Below the pieces are notes generated by a model. That model searched no databases and was not told the origin of the DNA. It saw nothing but the letters and a program-made list of their open reading frames with translations. The position numbers and the translations under genes were made by a program. A DNA stretch of 64,000 nt from Lachnospiraceae bacterium. Lineage in GTDB: Bacteria > Bacillota > Clostridia > Lachnospirales > Lachnospiraceae. The stretch is taken from the NCBI GenBank assembly GCA_017437065.1, contig JAFSBX010000132.1:1-64000 (forward strand), given 5' to 3'. Positions 44,639-53,328 of the stretch are shown here, piece after piece; positions within the stretch are counted from its first letter, which is position 1, and the number at the start of each line of letters is the position of its first letter.

Positions 44639-45922
44639 TTATTCCTCAATATAACTGAGGTTCAAATCTACTCTTCCTTCGATTCCATCAATGCTTCCGT
44701 TAGAACTGTACTGCCACATCTGGTAATATCCCTGATATAAAGGTGCCTCCCTGTATTCTGCAAGCCAGATGATATGTTCCTCCAATTCTTTTGAAATCAG
44801 ATGCTCATTCAGCCAGTTACGACTTGCATATACACCGGCGTCAAAACCTGCATTCTTGATTGTTGTACAAAATGCATCGCAGACAAGCGTTCTTGTTTCT
44901 GCATCCAATCTGTCAGCTCTGCCGTCCCCACCGGCACTTTCCGTATCAATAAATACCGGATAGTCCAGTTTATAATTCTGGCAAAGCTTAATTACCATAC
45001 TCGCTTCCTCTACAGCCTCTACTTCATTCGTCGCCTGTGTAAAGAAATAGACTCCCACCGGAACATCTGATGCAATCGCACCCCTGATATTTTTCTCAAA
45101 ATAAGGATCTTCAACCAATGCACCTGTAGAAGAACCCCGGTATCCTACACGGATAATTGCATATTCCACACCGGCTTTCTTTACCTTATCCCAGTCAATT
45201 TCTTTATTCCATTTAGAAACATCAATACCGAATCTGGCACTTCCATCCTTGCGTATTGCTGTCTGTTCCGTATCATCTGCATCCTCTACAGCACCATTTA
45301 CGGCAGTATCTTCCAATTCTGCATCAATTTCTTCTTCCGTCTTTATCAGTAAGGAAATATCATTGATTGCCACATATTCAACCTTATCTTTTACCCTTAC
45401 TTTTGTTGGATTATCCGGCACCTTATAGCCACTGATTTTGTTTAAGGAAACATAATAATCTCCGGGCTTCAAATCCGCAATGTAAACGATTCCGTCCTGA
45501 TCAAGATCCTTATACTCTCCGTTATCTTCTACCGTAATGAAAAAGCTCTGTCCTGTTACAGGTTCTCCTTCATTGTCTACAATCTGCACACGCAAATCCT
45601 GCTCGATACTTGTTACTACAATAGACAGTTTGTTTGCCATTCCTGTTGATTTGTACTTATCAAGCGTAGACTTGGAATTAAAAAAAGTTTCATCCTGCAT
45701 AAACCCTGACAAATCATCTCCAACCTGCCCATTGGCACGTTTGATATTTGTCCCGTCATTCTCTTGTCCTGTTTCCAACTCTTCCATTGCCGATTGCGCG
45801 GATTCTTCACTGAAAAAACGTCTTTCCACCACATCCCAATTGGCATACAGAACAATTCCTAATATCATTAGAACCATCACTGTCATAAACAGGACAGCTG
45901 TCTGCCTTACCTTAGAGTCCAT
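44639..45922 (-). CDS. GH25 lysozyme, membrane anchored, in the glycan operon
   Basis: 427 residues from ATG at 45922, inside the rfbA stop region (11-bp overlap), with TTGAGG upstream. A membrane anchor at about 9-30 precedes an acidic linker and a beta domain (about 95-195: [25 protein letters not shown] ... [18 protein letters not shown]). This domain is shared with the 1031-residue lysozyme. The GH25 domain (about 230-427) has GIDVSKWN and FIDTES, supplying the catalytic Asp/Glu, and ends in VDLNLSYIE. It cleaves the MurNAc-GlcNAc bond; in this setting it may open the wall for the exported glycan, which is inferred. Confidence 0.9.
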   Translation of the reverse strand: MDSKVRQTAVLFMTVMVLMILGIVLYANWDVVERRFFSEESAQSAMEELETGQENDGTNIKRANGQVGDDLSGFMQDETFFNSKSTLDKYKSTGMANKLSIVVTSIEQDLRVQIVDNEGEPVTGQSFFITVEDNGEYKDLDQDGIVYIADLKPGDYYVSLNKISGYKVPDNPTKVRVKDKVEYVAINDISLLIKTEEEIDAELEDTAVNGAVEDADDTEQTAIRKDGSARFGIDVSKWNKEIDWDKVKKAGVEYAIIRVGYRGSSTGALVEDPYFEKNIRGAIASDVPVGVYFFTQATNEVEAVEEASMVIKLCQNYKLDYPVFIDTESAGGDGRADRLDAETRTLVCDAFCTTIKNAGFDAGVYASRNWLNEHLISKELEEHIIWLAEYREAPLYQGYYQMWQYSSNGSIDGIEGRVDLNLSYIEE

Positions 45923-46781
45923 TTGCAACCTCAACTAAATATTTACCGTAATTTGTTTTCATAAGAGGCTCCGCGAGTTTCAAAAGCTGCTCTTTTGTAA
46001 TAAATCCTCTCTTGTATGCAATTTCCTCGATACAGGAAATATATAATCCCTGTCTCTTCTGGAATGCCGCCACGAAATCTGCTGCATCCAAAAGTGCATC
46101 GTGATTTCCTGTATCCAGCCATGCAAAACCTCTTCCCAAGGTTTCTACCTGTAATGTGCCGCGTTTTAAGTATTCATTGTTAATGCTTGTAATTTCGATT
46201 TCACCTCTTGCAGAAGGTTTCACATTTTTAGCAATTTCAACTACATCATTGTCATAGAAATACAGACCCGGTACCGCATAGTTACTCTTTGGATTTTCCG
46301 GTTTCTCTTCAATGGAAAGAGCCTTACCGTTTTCATCAAATTCTACTACTCCGTATTCTCTCGGATCTCTTACATAATAACCGAAAATAGTTGCTCCTTC
46401 TGTTCTGGATGCCACATTTCTTAATACTTTTGAAAAACTCTGTCCATAAAAGATATTGTCTCCCAACACAAGAGCCACACTGTCATCACCAATAAAATCT
46501 GCACCGATAATAAATGCATCAGCAAGACCTCTTGGCTGTTCCTGCACCGCATACTGGAAACGAAGTCCCAACTGTTCTCCTGTACCGAATAATTCTTCAA
46601 ACACCGGTAAATCCCTTGGTGTTGAAATAATCAAAATATCCTGAATTCCTGCCAACATTAAAATGGAAAGCGGATAATAAATCATCGGTTTGTCATAAAC
46701 CGGCATAATCTGCTTTGAAATCGCTTTTGTAAGCGGATATAATCTTGTTCCTGAACCACCTGCTAAAATTATACCTTTCAT
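45912..46781 (-). CDS. rfbA: Glucose-1-phosphate thymidylyltransferase
   Basis: 289 residues, normal length. The signature motif [24 protein letters not shown] opens the protein, followed by [20 protein letters not shown] and [12 protein letters not shown]. It makes dTDP-glucose, first step of dTDP-rhamnose synthesis. Its 3' end overlaps the following GH25 lysozyme start. It follows rfbB after a 170-base gap that holds several hairpins. Confidence 0.98.
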   Translation of the reverse strand: MKGIILAGGSGTRLYPLTKAISKQIMPVYDKPMIYYPLSILMLAGIQDILIISTPRDLPVFEELFGTGEQLGLRFQYAVQEQPRGLADAFIIGADFIGDDSVALVLGDNIFYGQSFSKVLRNVASRTEGATIFGYYVRDPREYGVVEFDENGKALSIEEKPENPKSNYAVPGLYFYDNDVVEIAKNVKPSARGEIEITSINNEYLKRGTLQVETLGRGFAWLDTGNHDALLDAADFVAAFQKRQGLYISCIEEIAYKRGFITKEQLLKLAEPLMKTNYGKYLVEVANGL

Positions 46782-46819
46782 ATTCTTTCCCTCACTTTTA
46801 TGTTTACTTTCATACTTTT

Positions 46820-46903
46820 GAAGAATGGCTTGCCATTCTTCTTACATGAGACTTAGAATTTCTTGGATGATGTCTTTTATCATCCTAGAAATTCTTCTCA
46901 TGT
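46820..46903 (-). repeat. Two-hairpin structured repeat, copy B (rfbB-rfbA gap)
   Basis: On the minus strand, hairpin 1 (46844-46903) pairs CATGAGA with TCTCATG, GAATTTCT with AGAAATTC, and GGATGAT with ATCATCC, loop AAAAGAC. Hairpin 2 (46820-46841) is GAAGAATGGC/GCCATTCTTC. It has the same plan as the copy after rplJ, with coordinated changes in both arms of each stem, so the structure is conserved more than the sequence. Confidence 0.8.
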
Positions 46904-46915
46904 TATTACACACCG

Positions 46916-46947
46916 AATGGGAACAACCTAAAAAGGCTGTCCCCATT
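46916..46947 (-). terminator. Hairpin just after rfbB
   Basis: AATGGGGACAGCC pairs with GGTTGTTCCCATT (two mismatch or wobble positions) around TTTTTA. No T-run follows, so it may act as an intra-operon attenuator or processing site and not as a full stop. Confidence 0.45.
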
Positions 46948-46951
46948 TCAA

Positions 46952-48028
46952 TTATTTATACATCTCAGCGTAGTATTTCTGATAATCTCCGCTTGTTACA
47001 TTTTTCATCCATTCTTCATTTTCGAAGAACCATTTAATGGTAAGTTTAATACCGTCTTTAAACATTGTCTCCGGCTCCCATCCAATTTCCGCTTTTATCT
47101 TATCAGGAGCAATTGCATATCTTCTGTCATGACCTTTTCTGTCTTCTACATAAGTAATCAAATCTTTGCTTACCAGTGCTTTTCTAGGATCATTTTCAGG
47201 CAACATCTCCTGCAATGTTTCTATAATAATATTGATAATTTCAATATTCTGTTTTTCATTGTGTCCGCCGATATTATAAGTTTCGAAAAGTCTGCCCTTT
47301 TCCTGTACCATATCAATCGCCTTGGCATGGTCTTCCACATATAACCAGTCACGCACATTTTTGCCGTCACCGTAAACCGGAAGTTTCTTTCCCTGAAGTG
47401 CATTATTAATAATAAGCGGAATCAGTTTTTCCGGGAACTGATACGGTCCATAGTTGTTGGAGCAGTTTGTAATATTCGCCGGGAACTTATAAGTATCCAT
47501 ATAAGATTTTACCAGCATATCGGAACTTGCCTTGCTTGCAGAATATGGACTGTGCGGATCATATGGTGTAGTCTCGTAAAAATATTCTCCGTCATTTTCC
47601 AAAGAACCATATACTTCATCTGTAGATACATGAAGGAATTTCTTTCCTTCCTTAAAACTTCCGTCAGGAAGCTCCCATGCAGCTTTTGCACAGTTTAACA
47701 TAACTGCTGTTCCTAACACATTTGTCTGTACAAAAATCTCAGGGTTACGGATACTTCTGTCTACATGACTTTCTGCTGCAAAATGAACTACTCTGTCAAT
47801 ATCATTTTCTGCAAAGATTTTGCTGATTGCTTCCTTATCACAGATGTCTGCTTTCACAAAAGTATAGTTTTCTCTGCCTTCTACATCTTTTAAGTTTTCG
47901 AGATTTCCTGCATAAGTAAGTGCATCCACATTGATAATACGAATTTCCTCACCATATTTCTTAAACATATAATGAATATAATTTGAACCGATAAATCCGG
48001 CTCCTCCGGTAACTAAATAAGTTTTCAT
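46952..48028 (-). CDS. rfbB: dTDP-glucose 4,6-dehydratase
   Basis: 358 residues, an extended SDR enzyme. It has the NAD-binding motif GGAGFIGSNYIHY at 7-19, HFAAESHVDRSI, STDEVYGSLE with the catalytic Thr-Asp-Glu, and YSASKASSD with Tyr-x3-Lys. NNYGPYQFPEKLIP and the GDGKNVRDWLYVEDH block fit the subfamily. It makes dTDP-4-keto-6-deoxyglucose, which feeds RfbC for rhamnose and could also feed the aminotransferase at the right end of the window. Confidence 0.98.
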   Translation of the reverse strand: MKTYLVTGGAGFIGSNYIHYMFKKYGEEIRIINVDALTYAGNLENLKDVEGRENYTFVKADICDKEAISKIFAENDIDRVVHFAAESHVDRSIRNPEIFVQTNVLGTAVMLNCAKAAWELPDGSFKEGKKFLHVSTDEVYGSLENDGEYFYETTPYDPHSPYSASKASSDMLVKSYMDTYKFPANITNCSNNYGPYQFPEKLIPLIINNALQGKKLPVYGDGKNVRDWLYVEDHAKAIDMVQEKGRLFETYNIGGHNEKQNIEIINIIIETLQEMLPENDPRKALVSKDLITYVEDRKGHDRRYAIAPDKIKAEIGWEPETMFKDGIKLTIKWFFENEEWMKNVTSGDYQKYYAEMYK

Positions 48029-48046
48029 ATTTTCCCTCCATTTGAT

Positions 48047-51000
48047 CTAATATCCGAGATAACTCAAATTCATATCTACATCGCCCTTAATACCGCTGAC
48101 TTTACCCTTTGAAGTGTACTGCCACATATTGTATTTTCCGCCATAGGTAGGTTTTGCCGCGTATTGTGCCAGCCAGATTTTACAGGAAGAAGTAAGGCTT
48201 CCCGTATTAAATTTGCTTTCCAGCCACGTCTTATTTGCATACACACCGGATGCATACCCTGAGTTTGAAATAGTCTGGCAGAATGCATTAATAACAGCGG
48301 TTCTGGCTTCCTTGCTGATGGAATCTCCACGTCCGCCACTTGGTTCCACATCTAAAAATACAGGATAAGAAATATTATATCCCTTTATCAGACTTAATAC
48401 CATCGATGCTTCTTCTACTGCTTCAACCTCGTTTGTTGCCTGAGAGAAGAAGTATACGCCTACTTTTAATCCTGCAGAAGATGCTCCCTTAATATTTGTC
48501 CTGAATTTTGGATCCTCAATCAATGCCCCTGTCGTCGAACCACGGTATCCGCAACGAATGATAACATAATTAACACCGGAATTTTTTACCGCATTCCAGT
48601 CAATATCACCATTCCATTTAGATACGTCAATTCCTAAAACACCGGAAGTCGTTACTAATGCTCCGGTTGTAGCATCGAAATTATAAGTCGCACCCTGAAT
48701 GACCTGTGTGCCTTTTACAACATTTCCATCTGCATCATAATAGTATACACTACCATCAAGCGTCTGCCAACCAGTATATTTAAATGCCGGCTGCTTAATA
48801 TAAAATTTATCATATTTGTAATAATCTGCATATACTGCCGCAACATATTCACCGGCTTCGTTTTTAACATAAACCTGCTTGCCGTTATTATCCTTTAATG
48901 CGGTTTCTGTATCCGCAGATTCTTCGTTCTCTGTTGACGGCTCATCTGATGTGACCGTTACAGTGCAACTTGCACCAACACCATTGGCTGTAGCAGTTAT
49001 GGTTGCTGTTCCGGCTTTTACTCCGGTTACAGTTCCATTCATTTCTACTGTGGCTACTGATGTATCAGAGCTTGTCCATGCCACACTTTTATCTTCACCT
49101 ATTACAGTAGCTTTCAGTGTAGCAGTCTCTCCTACTTTAATAGATAAAGTAGAAGCCGAAATAGTTGTACTGGATTCAAAAACTGTTACAAGACAGGTTG
49201 CTGCAACTCCATCCGCTTCTGCAGTAATTGCCGCCGTTCCGGCTTTTATTCCGGTTACCACACCATTTTCATCTACTGTTGCAATAGATGTATCGGAACT
49301 TTTCCACGTTGCAGTTGCAGATGCATTGATTGTTATTGTCTGTCCCACCTGAACGGAAGCAGTCTGCTTATCAATCGTTATCTGACTTTCGGTTACTGTT
49401 ACCTGAAATGTCTCCGTGTCTGTTCCATTACTTGCAGTAACAATTGCTGTTCCAACAGCATTTCCTGTAATGGTATTTGTATTTCCGCTCTGTCCTCCAT
49501 CAATGGTAACAATACTTTCATCTTCACTTAACCATGTGATAAAATCGCCGGTCAGACTCGTAGTAACGGATGTACTTTCCTCTTTTTTAATAATGATTGT
49601 ATTCGTTGCTATATTGCTCAGTCTCTGAAAGTTTCCTGTCTGCAGTCTGGCTGTAGTTGCCGGATCTGTAATGGTTGCTTTGCTAATCTCTGTATAGCCT
49701 TCACCAATTTCCGTTTTTGTACTTTCTACAAAAGGAACCGTATCTGTATTGGCGGACTCCACCTGTTCCTGTACCTTTGTATCTTCTACTGCTGCATTTA
49801 CTTCTGACTCTGTTTTAATTTCATCTTCCACATCTACCTTTTTATATTCAATCTTATCTTTTACCGTTACTTTCTGTGTTTCTGTGGAAATGTCATATTC
49901 TACATATTTTTCATCAAGTTTCTGCATGGTAACTTTATACTCTCCGGGAACAATTCCTTTCTGATAAATAATACCATCCATATCTTCGTCAATAAGTGTA
50001 TATGTCTTCTTATCTGCATCTGTTACTTCTACTTCAAAAGGTACACTTGCAATCAGTTTTGAAGATTTCTTATTAATAAATTTGATTTTCAAATCCTGCT
50101 GAATCGAAGAAAGATTCATTGCTACTTTTATTTCGCCTACCCGGGCCGCCTGTGCTTCTTCCTCGGCTTTCGCTGCTGCTTCTGCCTCTGCCAGTTCTGC
50201 CGCCTCCTGCTTTGCAAGCTTCGCATCGGACAATGCCATCAGACCACTTTCACCAATAATCTCTATATCTTCCACTTCTGTTCCAAGTTCGGCAAATGCA
50301 GCTACCTGATTTTCACCTGCTTTGGCACTGATAAATAAACTTCCGGTTATAAGTGCAAATACCAGTACAAGAGCACCCGTTGCAGCAATCAGACGGTCCA
50401 TTCCGTTCATATTAGTTAAAAACGAAACTATTCTGCTTATTATATTTCCGGCTCCGTCACGTTCTTCTTCATAATCTTCATAATAATACTCGTTTTCGTC
50501 ACCGTATTCGTCCATTTCATAATACTCTCCGTCGTCCTCTTCCGATTCTTCCGCATAGTATTCGTCCTCTGCATCATCTGCCTCGTAGTAATCTACAGAA
50601 TCATCTGCTTCTTCATATTCATAGTACTCTTCATCTTCTTCTGTTTCTTCTAATTCATAGTACTCTTCGTCTTCTTCCGACTCTTCTAATTCATAGTACT
50701 CTTCGTCTTCCTCCGACTCTTCTAATTCATAGTACTCTTCGTCTTCCTCCGACTCTTCTAATTCATAGTACTCTTCGTCTTCTTCCGACTCTTCTAATTC
50801 ATAGTATTCGTCATCTTCTCCAAACTCTTCTGACTCATAGTATTCTTCGTCCAACTCCTCTGATTCGTAATACTCTTCGTCCTCTAAATCCTCTTCCATT
50901 TCGTAATATTCTATATCTTCTTCTGATTCAAAATATTCTGTTTTGTCTTCTGGCTCATCAAAACTAATGTATTCCACTCCATCCTGTGCTTCTTCAAATT

Positions 51001-51142
51001 CATAATATTCGTCATCATCTGTATCATCTATTTCTTCATAATATTCTTCTTCATCGTATTCTTCGTCAAGATTTATAACCTCGAAATCGTCATCTGTATA
51101 ATTTTCCAGCTCTTCTTTGTTTCTGTTAAAAAATCTTTTCAC
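48047..51142 (-). CDS. Large GH25 lysozyme with acidic Tyr-rich cytoplasmic repeats and Ig-like domains
   Basis: 1031 residues starting at GTG. Residues about 1-240 are extremely acidic and Tyr-rich, with about six 12-residue units (ELEESEEDEEYY type). One membrane segment lies at about 256-276, so this part is cytoplasmic. Outside come a beta domain shared with the shorter lysozyme (about 340-440), at least three BIG2-like Ig repeats (about 520-770), and a short choline-binding-like turn (GWQTLDGSVYYYDADGNV). The GH25 domain spans about 840-1031 ([17 protein letters not shown]). The long acidic tail is unusual for a lysozyme and suggests interaction with a basic partner or phosphorylation on Tyr. 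It leads the rfb operon. Confidence 0.92.
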   Translation of the reverse strand: MKRFFNRNKEELENYTDDDFEVINLDEEYDEEEYYEEIDDTDDDEYYEFEEAQDGVEYISFDEPEDKTEYFESEEDIEYYEMEEDLEDEEYYESEELDEEYYESEEFGEDDEYYELEESEEDEEYYELEESEEDEEYYELEESEEDEEYYELEESEEDEEYYELEETEEDEEYYEYEEADDSVDYYEADDAEDEYYAEESEEDDGEYYEMDEYGDENEYYYEDYEEERDGAGNIISRIVSFLTNMNGMDRLIAATGALVLVFALITGSLFISAKAGENQVAAFAELGTEVEDIEIIGESGLMALSDAKLAKQEAAELAEAEAAAKAEEEAQAARVGEIKVAMNLSSIQQDLKIKFINKKSSKLIASVPFEVEVTDADKKTYTLIDEDMDGIIYQKGIVPGEYKVTMQKLDEKYVEYDISTETQKVTVKDKIEYKKVDVEDEIKTESEVNAAVEDTKVQEQVESANTDTVPFVESTKTEIGEGYTEISKATITDPATTARLQTGNFQRLSNIATNTIIIKKEESTSVTTSLTGDFITWLSEDESIVTIDGGQSGNTNTITGNAVGTAIVTASNGTDTETFQVTVTESQITIDKQTASVQVGQTITINASATATWKSSDTSIATVDENGVVTGIKAGTAAITAEADGVAATCLVTVFESSTTISASTLSIKVGETATLKATVIGEDKSVAWTSSDTSVATVEMNGTVTGVKAGTATITATANGVGASCTVTVTSDEPSTENEESADTETALKDNNGKQVYVKNEAGEYVAAVYADYYKYDKFYIKQPAFKYTGWQTLDGSVYYYDADGNVVKGTQVIQGATYNFDATTGALVTTSGVLGIDVSKWNGDIDWNAVKNSGVNYVIIRCGYRGSTTGALIEDPKFRTNIKGASSAGLKVGVYFFSQATNEVEAVEEASMVLSLIKGYNISYPVFLDVEPSGGRGDSISKEARTAVINAFCQTISNSGYASGVYANKTWLESKFNTGSLTSSCKIWLAQYAAKPTYGGKYNMWQYTSKGKVSGIKGDVDMNLSYLGY
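50590..50870 (-). repeat. In-frame 36-bp tandem repeats in the lysozyme gene
   Basis: The unit encodes E-L-E-E-S-E-E-D-E-E-Y-Y with near-identical codons in the central copies and more divergent ones at the edges, consistent with recent expansion. It is coding and periodic without spacers, so it is not a CRISPR array. Confidence 0.9.
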
Positions 51143-51182
51143 TTCTTATGTCAACCTTTCTTTGATTTAACATTTTTGTAAC

Positions 51183-51211
51183 ATTATATCATCAATACCA
51201 ACATCATTCAA
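51183..51211 (-). promoter_or_regulatory. Promoter of the GH25-rfb-wzm/wzt operon
   Basis: The minus strand has TTGAAT, a 17-base spacer and a perfect TATAAT preceded by TGA (extended -10), about 45 bases before the GTG start of the large lysozyme. It is the clearest promoter found in the glycan locus. Confidence 0.78.
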
Positions 51212-51383
51212 GAAATTTCGCCCTTTCCCATATGATTCCATGTTGCTTCACATTGGTTTACCGCAAAGTTTGTCAACTTTTGTCGAACATTTAATTCATC
51301 AGTATATTGACTTTTTTCGCTACAAATGCAACAATTTATATGCTTTAGCTACAGTATTATGTTAATAGTAAAGGGGTAATTCT

Positions 51384-51668
51384 ATGATGTATATGCACTA
51401 TTGCAGAGGCTGTCATCGGACACATCTGCTAAACGGTCACAAACAGTTTTGTCCAAAATGCAGTGAACCGCTGACAGAACTTCGCATTTCCTATATGGAC
51501 TATGTAAATATGGATATGGAAGAACGAGAGGCATTTAAAGAACGTTGCGCAGATGAACAACAGCTTGCAGAACTCAGTACTACATACCGTATGTTCAAGT
51601 ACAGCAAATGGTATAAAGAATCTTTAAAAAATGAGCATTCCGAACGGATAAATGCTGTCAATTCTTAA
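51384..51668 (+). CDS. Small zinc-ribbon-like protein
   Basis: 94 residues (the second codon is also ATG). AAGGGG stands seven bases upstream. Residues 7-29 hold CRGC and CPKC separated by 15 residues, a four-cysteine zinc-ribbon pattern. The rest is charged and helical, ending without a membrane segment. Function is unknown; such short ribbons often bind nucleic acid or a protein partner. It is divergent from the large lysozyme and lies 80 bp upstream of the SGNH-like gene on the same strand. Confidence 0.72.
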   Translation: MMYMHYCRGCHRTHLLNGHKQFCPKCSEPLTELRISYMDYVNMDMEEREAFKERCADEQQLAELSTTYRMFKYSKWYKESLKNEHSERINAVNS

Positions 51669-51748
51669 AAAATAATGAATCTGTGGATTTTTTATTATTT
51701 TTTTAGTAAAATAACCCATATACATTTTTGTTATATGGAGGCTTAAAT

Positions 51749-52702
51749 ATGAAAAAAAATCTGAAAATAAATCCTCATGCTGTTATATGGATTATCATTG
51801 GAATTATACTAATTGTCAGTATTGTAAAACTTATTATCTGGAACATCGGTACAAAGTCCGATTTTGACCCAAATAATATTACTGATGACTTCGATACGGA
51901 AGCATTGGATGTCACCTACAAAATAAATACCGCAAAGATTGAAGGCTTTGTAGATGATGGTGTTACTACTGTACTGATGATTGGAAATAATCCCATCTCA
52001 GACTGTCCCGGCGAAAACGGAATTCCTGCACTTGTCGCAGATGCTACCAAGGCACAAGTATATAGCGCAGGTTTTGCAGACACCTGCCTTACCGCAACAA
52101 ACAGCACTTATTCCGCTGATTACGCTCCGGATGCTTTTAGTCTTTCTTATTTAACGAAAGCCATGTGTGACGGTGATTACTCTCTTCAGGATGATGCGTT
52201 AAACAACGGTACTGTAAATCAAGACTATGCTGCGTCTCTTGATGTTTTAAAAAATGCAGACTATTCCAAAGTTGACGTTCTTGTTTTTATGTACGATGCA
52301 AATGATTATTTACAAAGACGTAACCTTTATGATGAAAACGATGCCTATAATATAGGCACCTATACCGGTGCATTACGTGCATCTGCCACTCAGATTGCAG
52401 AGACATATCCGCATATTCGTATTATTTTTATGACACCTTCTTTTGCCAGTGTTGTAAATGAAGATGGCAGCTATTCCAGCGGTGACACTACGAACTTAGG
52501 ATGCGGTACAATTCCAAATTATTTACTGTTTTCTATTGACGTAGCGAATGAATGTATGTTTACAGTAGTAGATAATTATTATGGAACCATTTGGGAGGAT
52601 ATCGCTTCCAATTACCTGACAGACCATATACATTTGAATGATCAGGGAAGACAGAAGATGGCTGGCAGACTTGCTGAGGCAATTGGGCTTCCGGAGGAGT
52701 AG
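51749..52702 (+). CDS. Membrane-anchored SGNH/GDSL-hydrolase-like protein
   Basis: 317 residues from ATG at 51749 (GGAGG nine bases upstream). One membrane segment at about 9-32 anchors it facing outward. The extracellular part follows the SGNH plan: VLMIGNNPISD in block I (the nucleophile serine is not in its usual place), VLVFMYDANDYLQRR in the block III position, and DHIHLNDQGRQKMAGRL with the Asp-x-x-His of block V. It could be an acyl- or glycan-modifying hydrolase that has diverged, or a binding protein. It is an island of plus-strand transcription inside the minus-strand glycan locus. Confidence 0.75.
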   Translation: MKKNLKINPHAVIWIIIGIILIVSIVKLIIWNIGTKSDFDPNNITDDFDTEALDVTYKINTAKIEGFVDDGVTTVLMIGNNPISDCPGENGIPALVADATKAQVYSAGFADTCLTATNSTYSADYAPDAFSLSYLTKAMCDGDYSLQDDALNNGTVNQDYAASLDVLKNADYSKVDVLVFMYDANDYLQRRNLYDENDAYNIGTYTGALRASATQIAETYPHIRIIFMTPSFASVVNEDGSYSSGDTTNLGCGTIPNYLLFSIDVANECMFTVVDNYYGTIWEDIASNYLTDHIHLNDQGRQKMAGRLAEAIGLPEE

Positions 52703-52707
52703 GTGTG

Positions 52708-52967
52708 AATAACGTAGCGGGGTTATAAAAAAGCAATGTCTGCCTTGTCCCGATGTAAAAATTTAAGAACTTCTAAGTATCTCTGGCGAATCAATGACCA
52801 TTTACGCAACCGGCTTACATTCGCCATCCATGGCTCAAGTAAGCCTTAATTGGACATCGTGTCCAATTATTGCTGGGTTATAAGAGAGATACTAAGAAGT
52901 TCTAATCTTTTTACTAAGGCACAAGGCAGACATTGCTTTTTTATAACCTGCTTCCCACTACGTTATT
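52708..52967 (+). repeat. Cloverleaf-like inverted repeat, copy 1
   Basis: The outermost arms AATAACGTAG/CTACGTTATT and a perfect 28-bp arm pair (52721-52748 with 52921-52948) enclose a second stem (AAGAACTTCTAAGTATCTC with GAGATACTAAGAAGTTCT). They also enclose hairpin 1 (GGCTTAC ... GTAAGCC, nested GCCAT/ATGGC) and hairpin 2 (TTGGACA-TCG-TGTCCAA at 52850-52866). Confidence 0.92.
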
Positions 52968-53080
52968 ACTTAGAGTATATAAAATTTGTTACACCTGCTA
53001 TTCATACTTCCATTATTTTAATTTCATATCAATCACATAACAATATTCACTCCATCTCATCCCTCCGTATGTCAGTAAAG

Positions 53081-53306
53081 CATACTATAAAAGGAACAGT
53101 CTGCTTGTGACTTGTAAAAAATTTAGAACTTCTTAGTATCTCTTTCACCACTCAGCAATACTTGGACACGATGTCCAAGTAAGGCTTACTTGAGCCACGA
53201 TGGCGAATGTAAGCCGGTTGCGTAACCAGTCATTACCTCTCCGGAGATACTTAGAAGTTCTTAATTTTTTACATCGGAACAAACTGACTGTTCCTTTTAT
53301 AGTATG
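53081..53306 (-). repeat. Cloverleaf-like inverted repeat, copy 2 (opposite orientation)
   Basis: A perfect 21-bp outer arm pair (53081-53101 with 53286-53306) differs fully in sequence from that of copy 1. The inner ~150 bases are nearly the reverse complement of copy 1, including the AGAACTTCTAAGTATCTC stem and the hairpins GGCTTAC/GTAAGCC and TTGGACA/TGTCCAA. The core is conserved in sequence and the outer arm only in pairing. Confidence 0.92.
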
Positions 53307-53328
53307 CCGCACTACCTACAATACGCCA

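Larger units (their letters stand above)
52703..53328. other. Non-coding region of paired inverted repeats
   Basis: This 626-base gap between convergent genes contains two large cloverleaf-like elements in opposite orientation (52708-52967 and 53081-53306) and an AT-rich spacer between them. Open frames here fall inside the repeats, lack ribosome sites and are not credible genes. Confidence 0.85.

Noticed and set aside
50590-50870. 36-bp repeats resembling a CRISPR array
   Set aside because: No spacers; units are contiguous, in frame and part of the acidic domain of a lysozyme.
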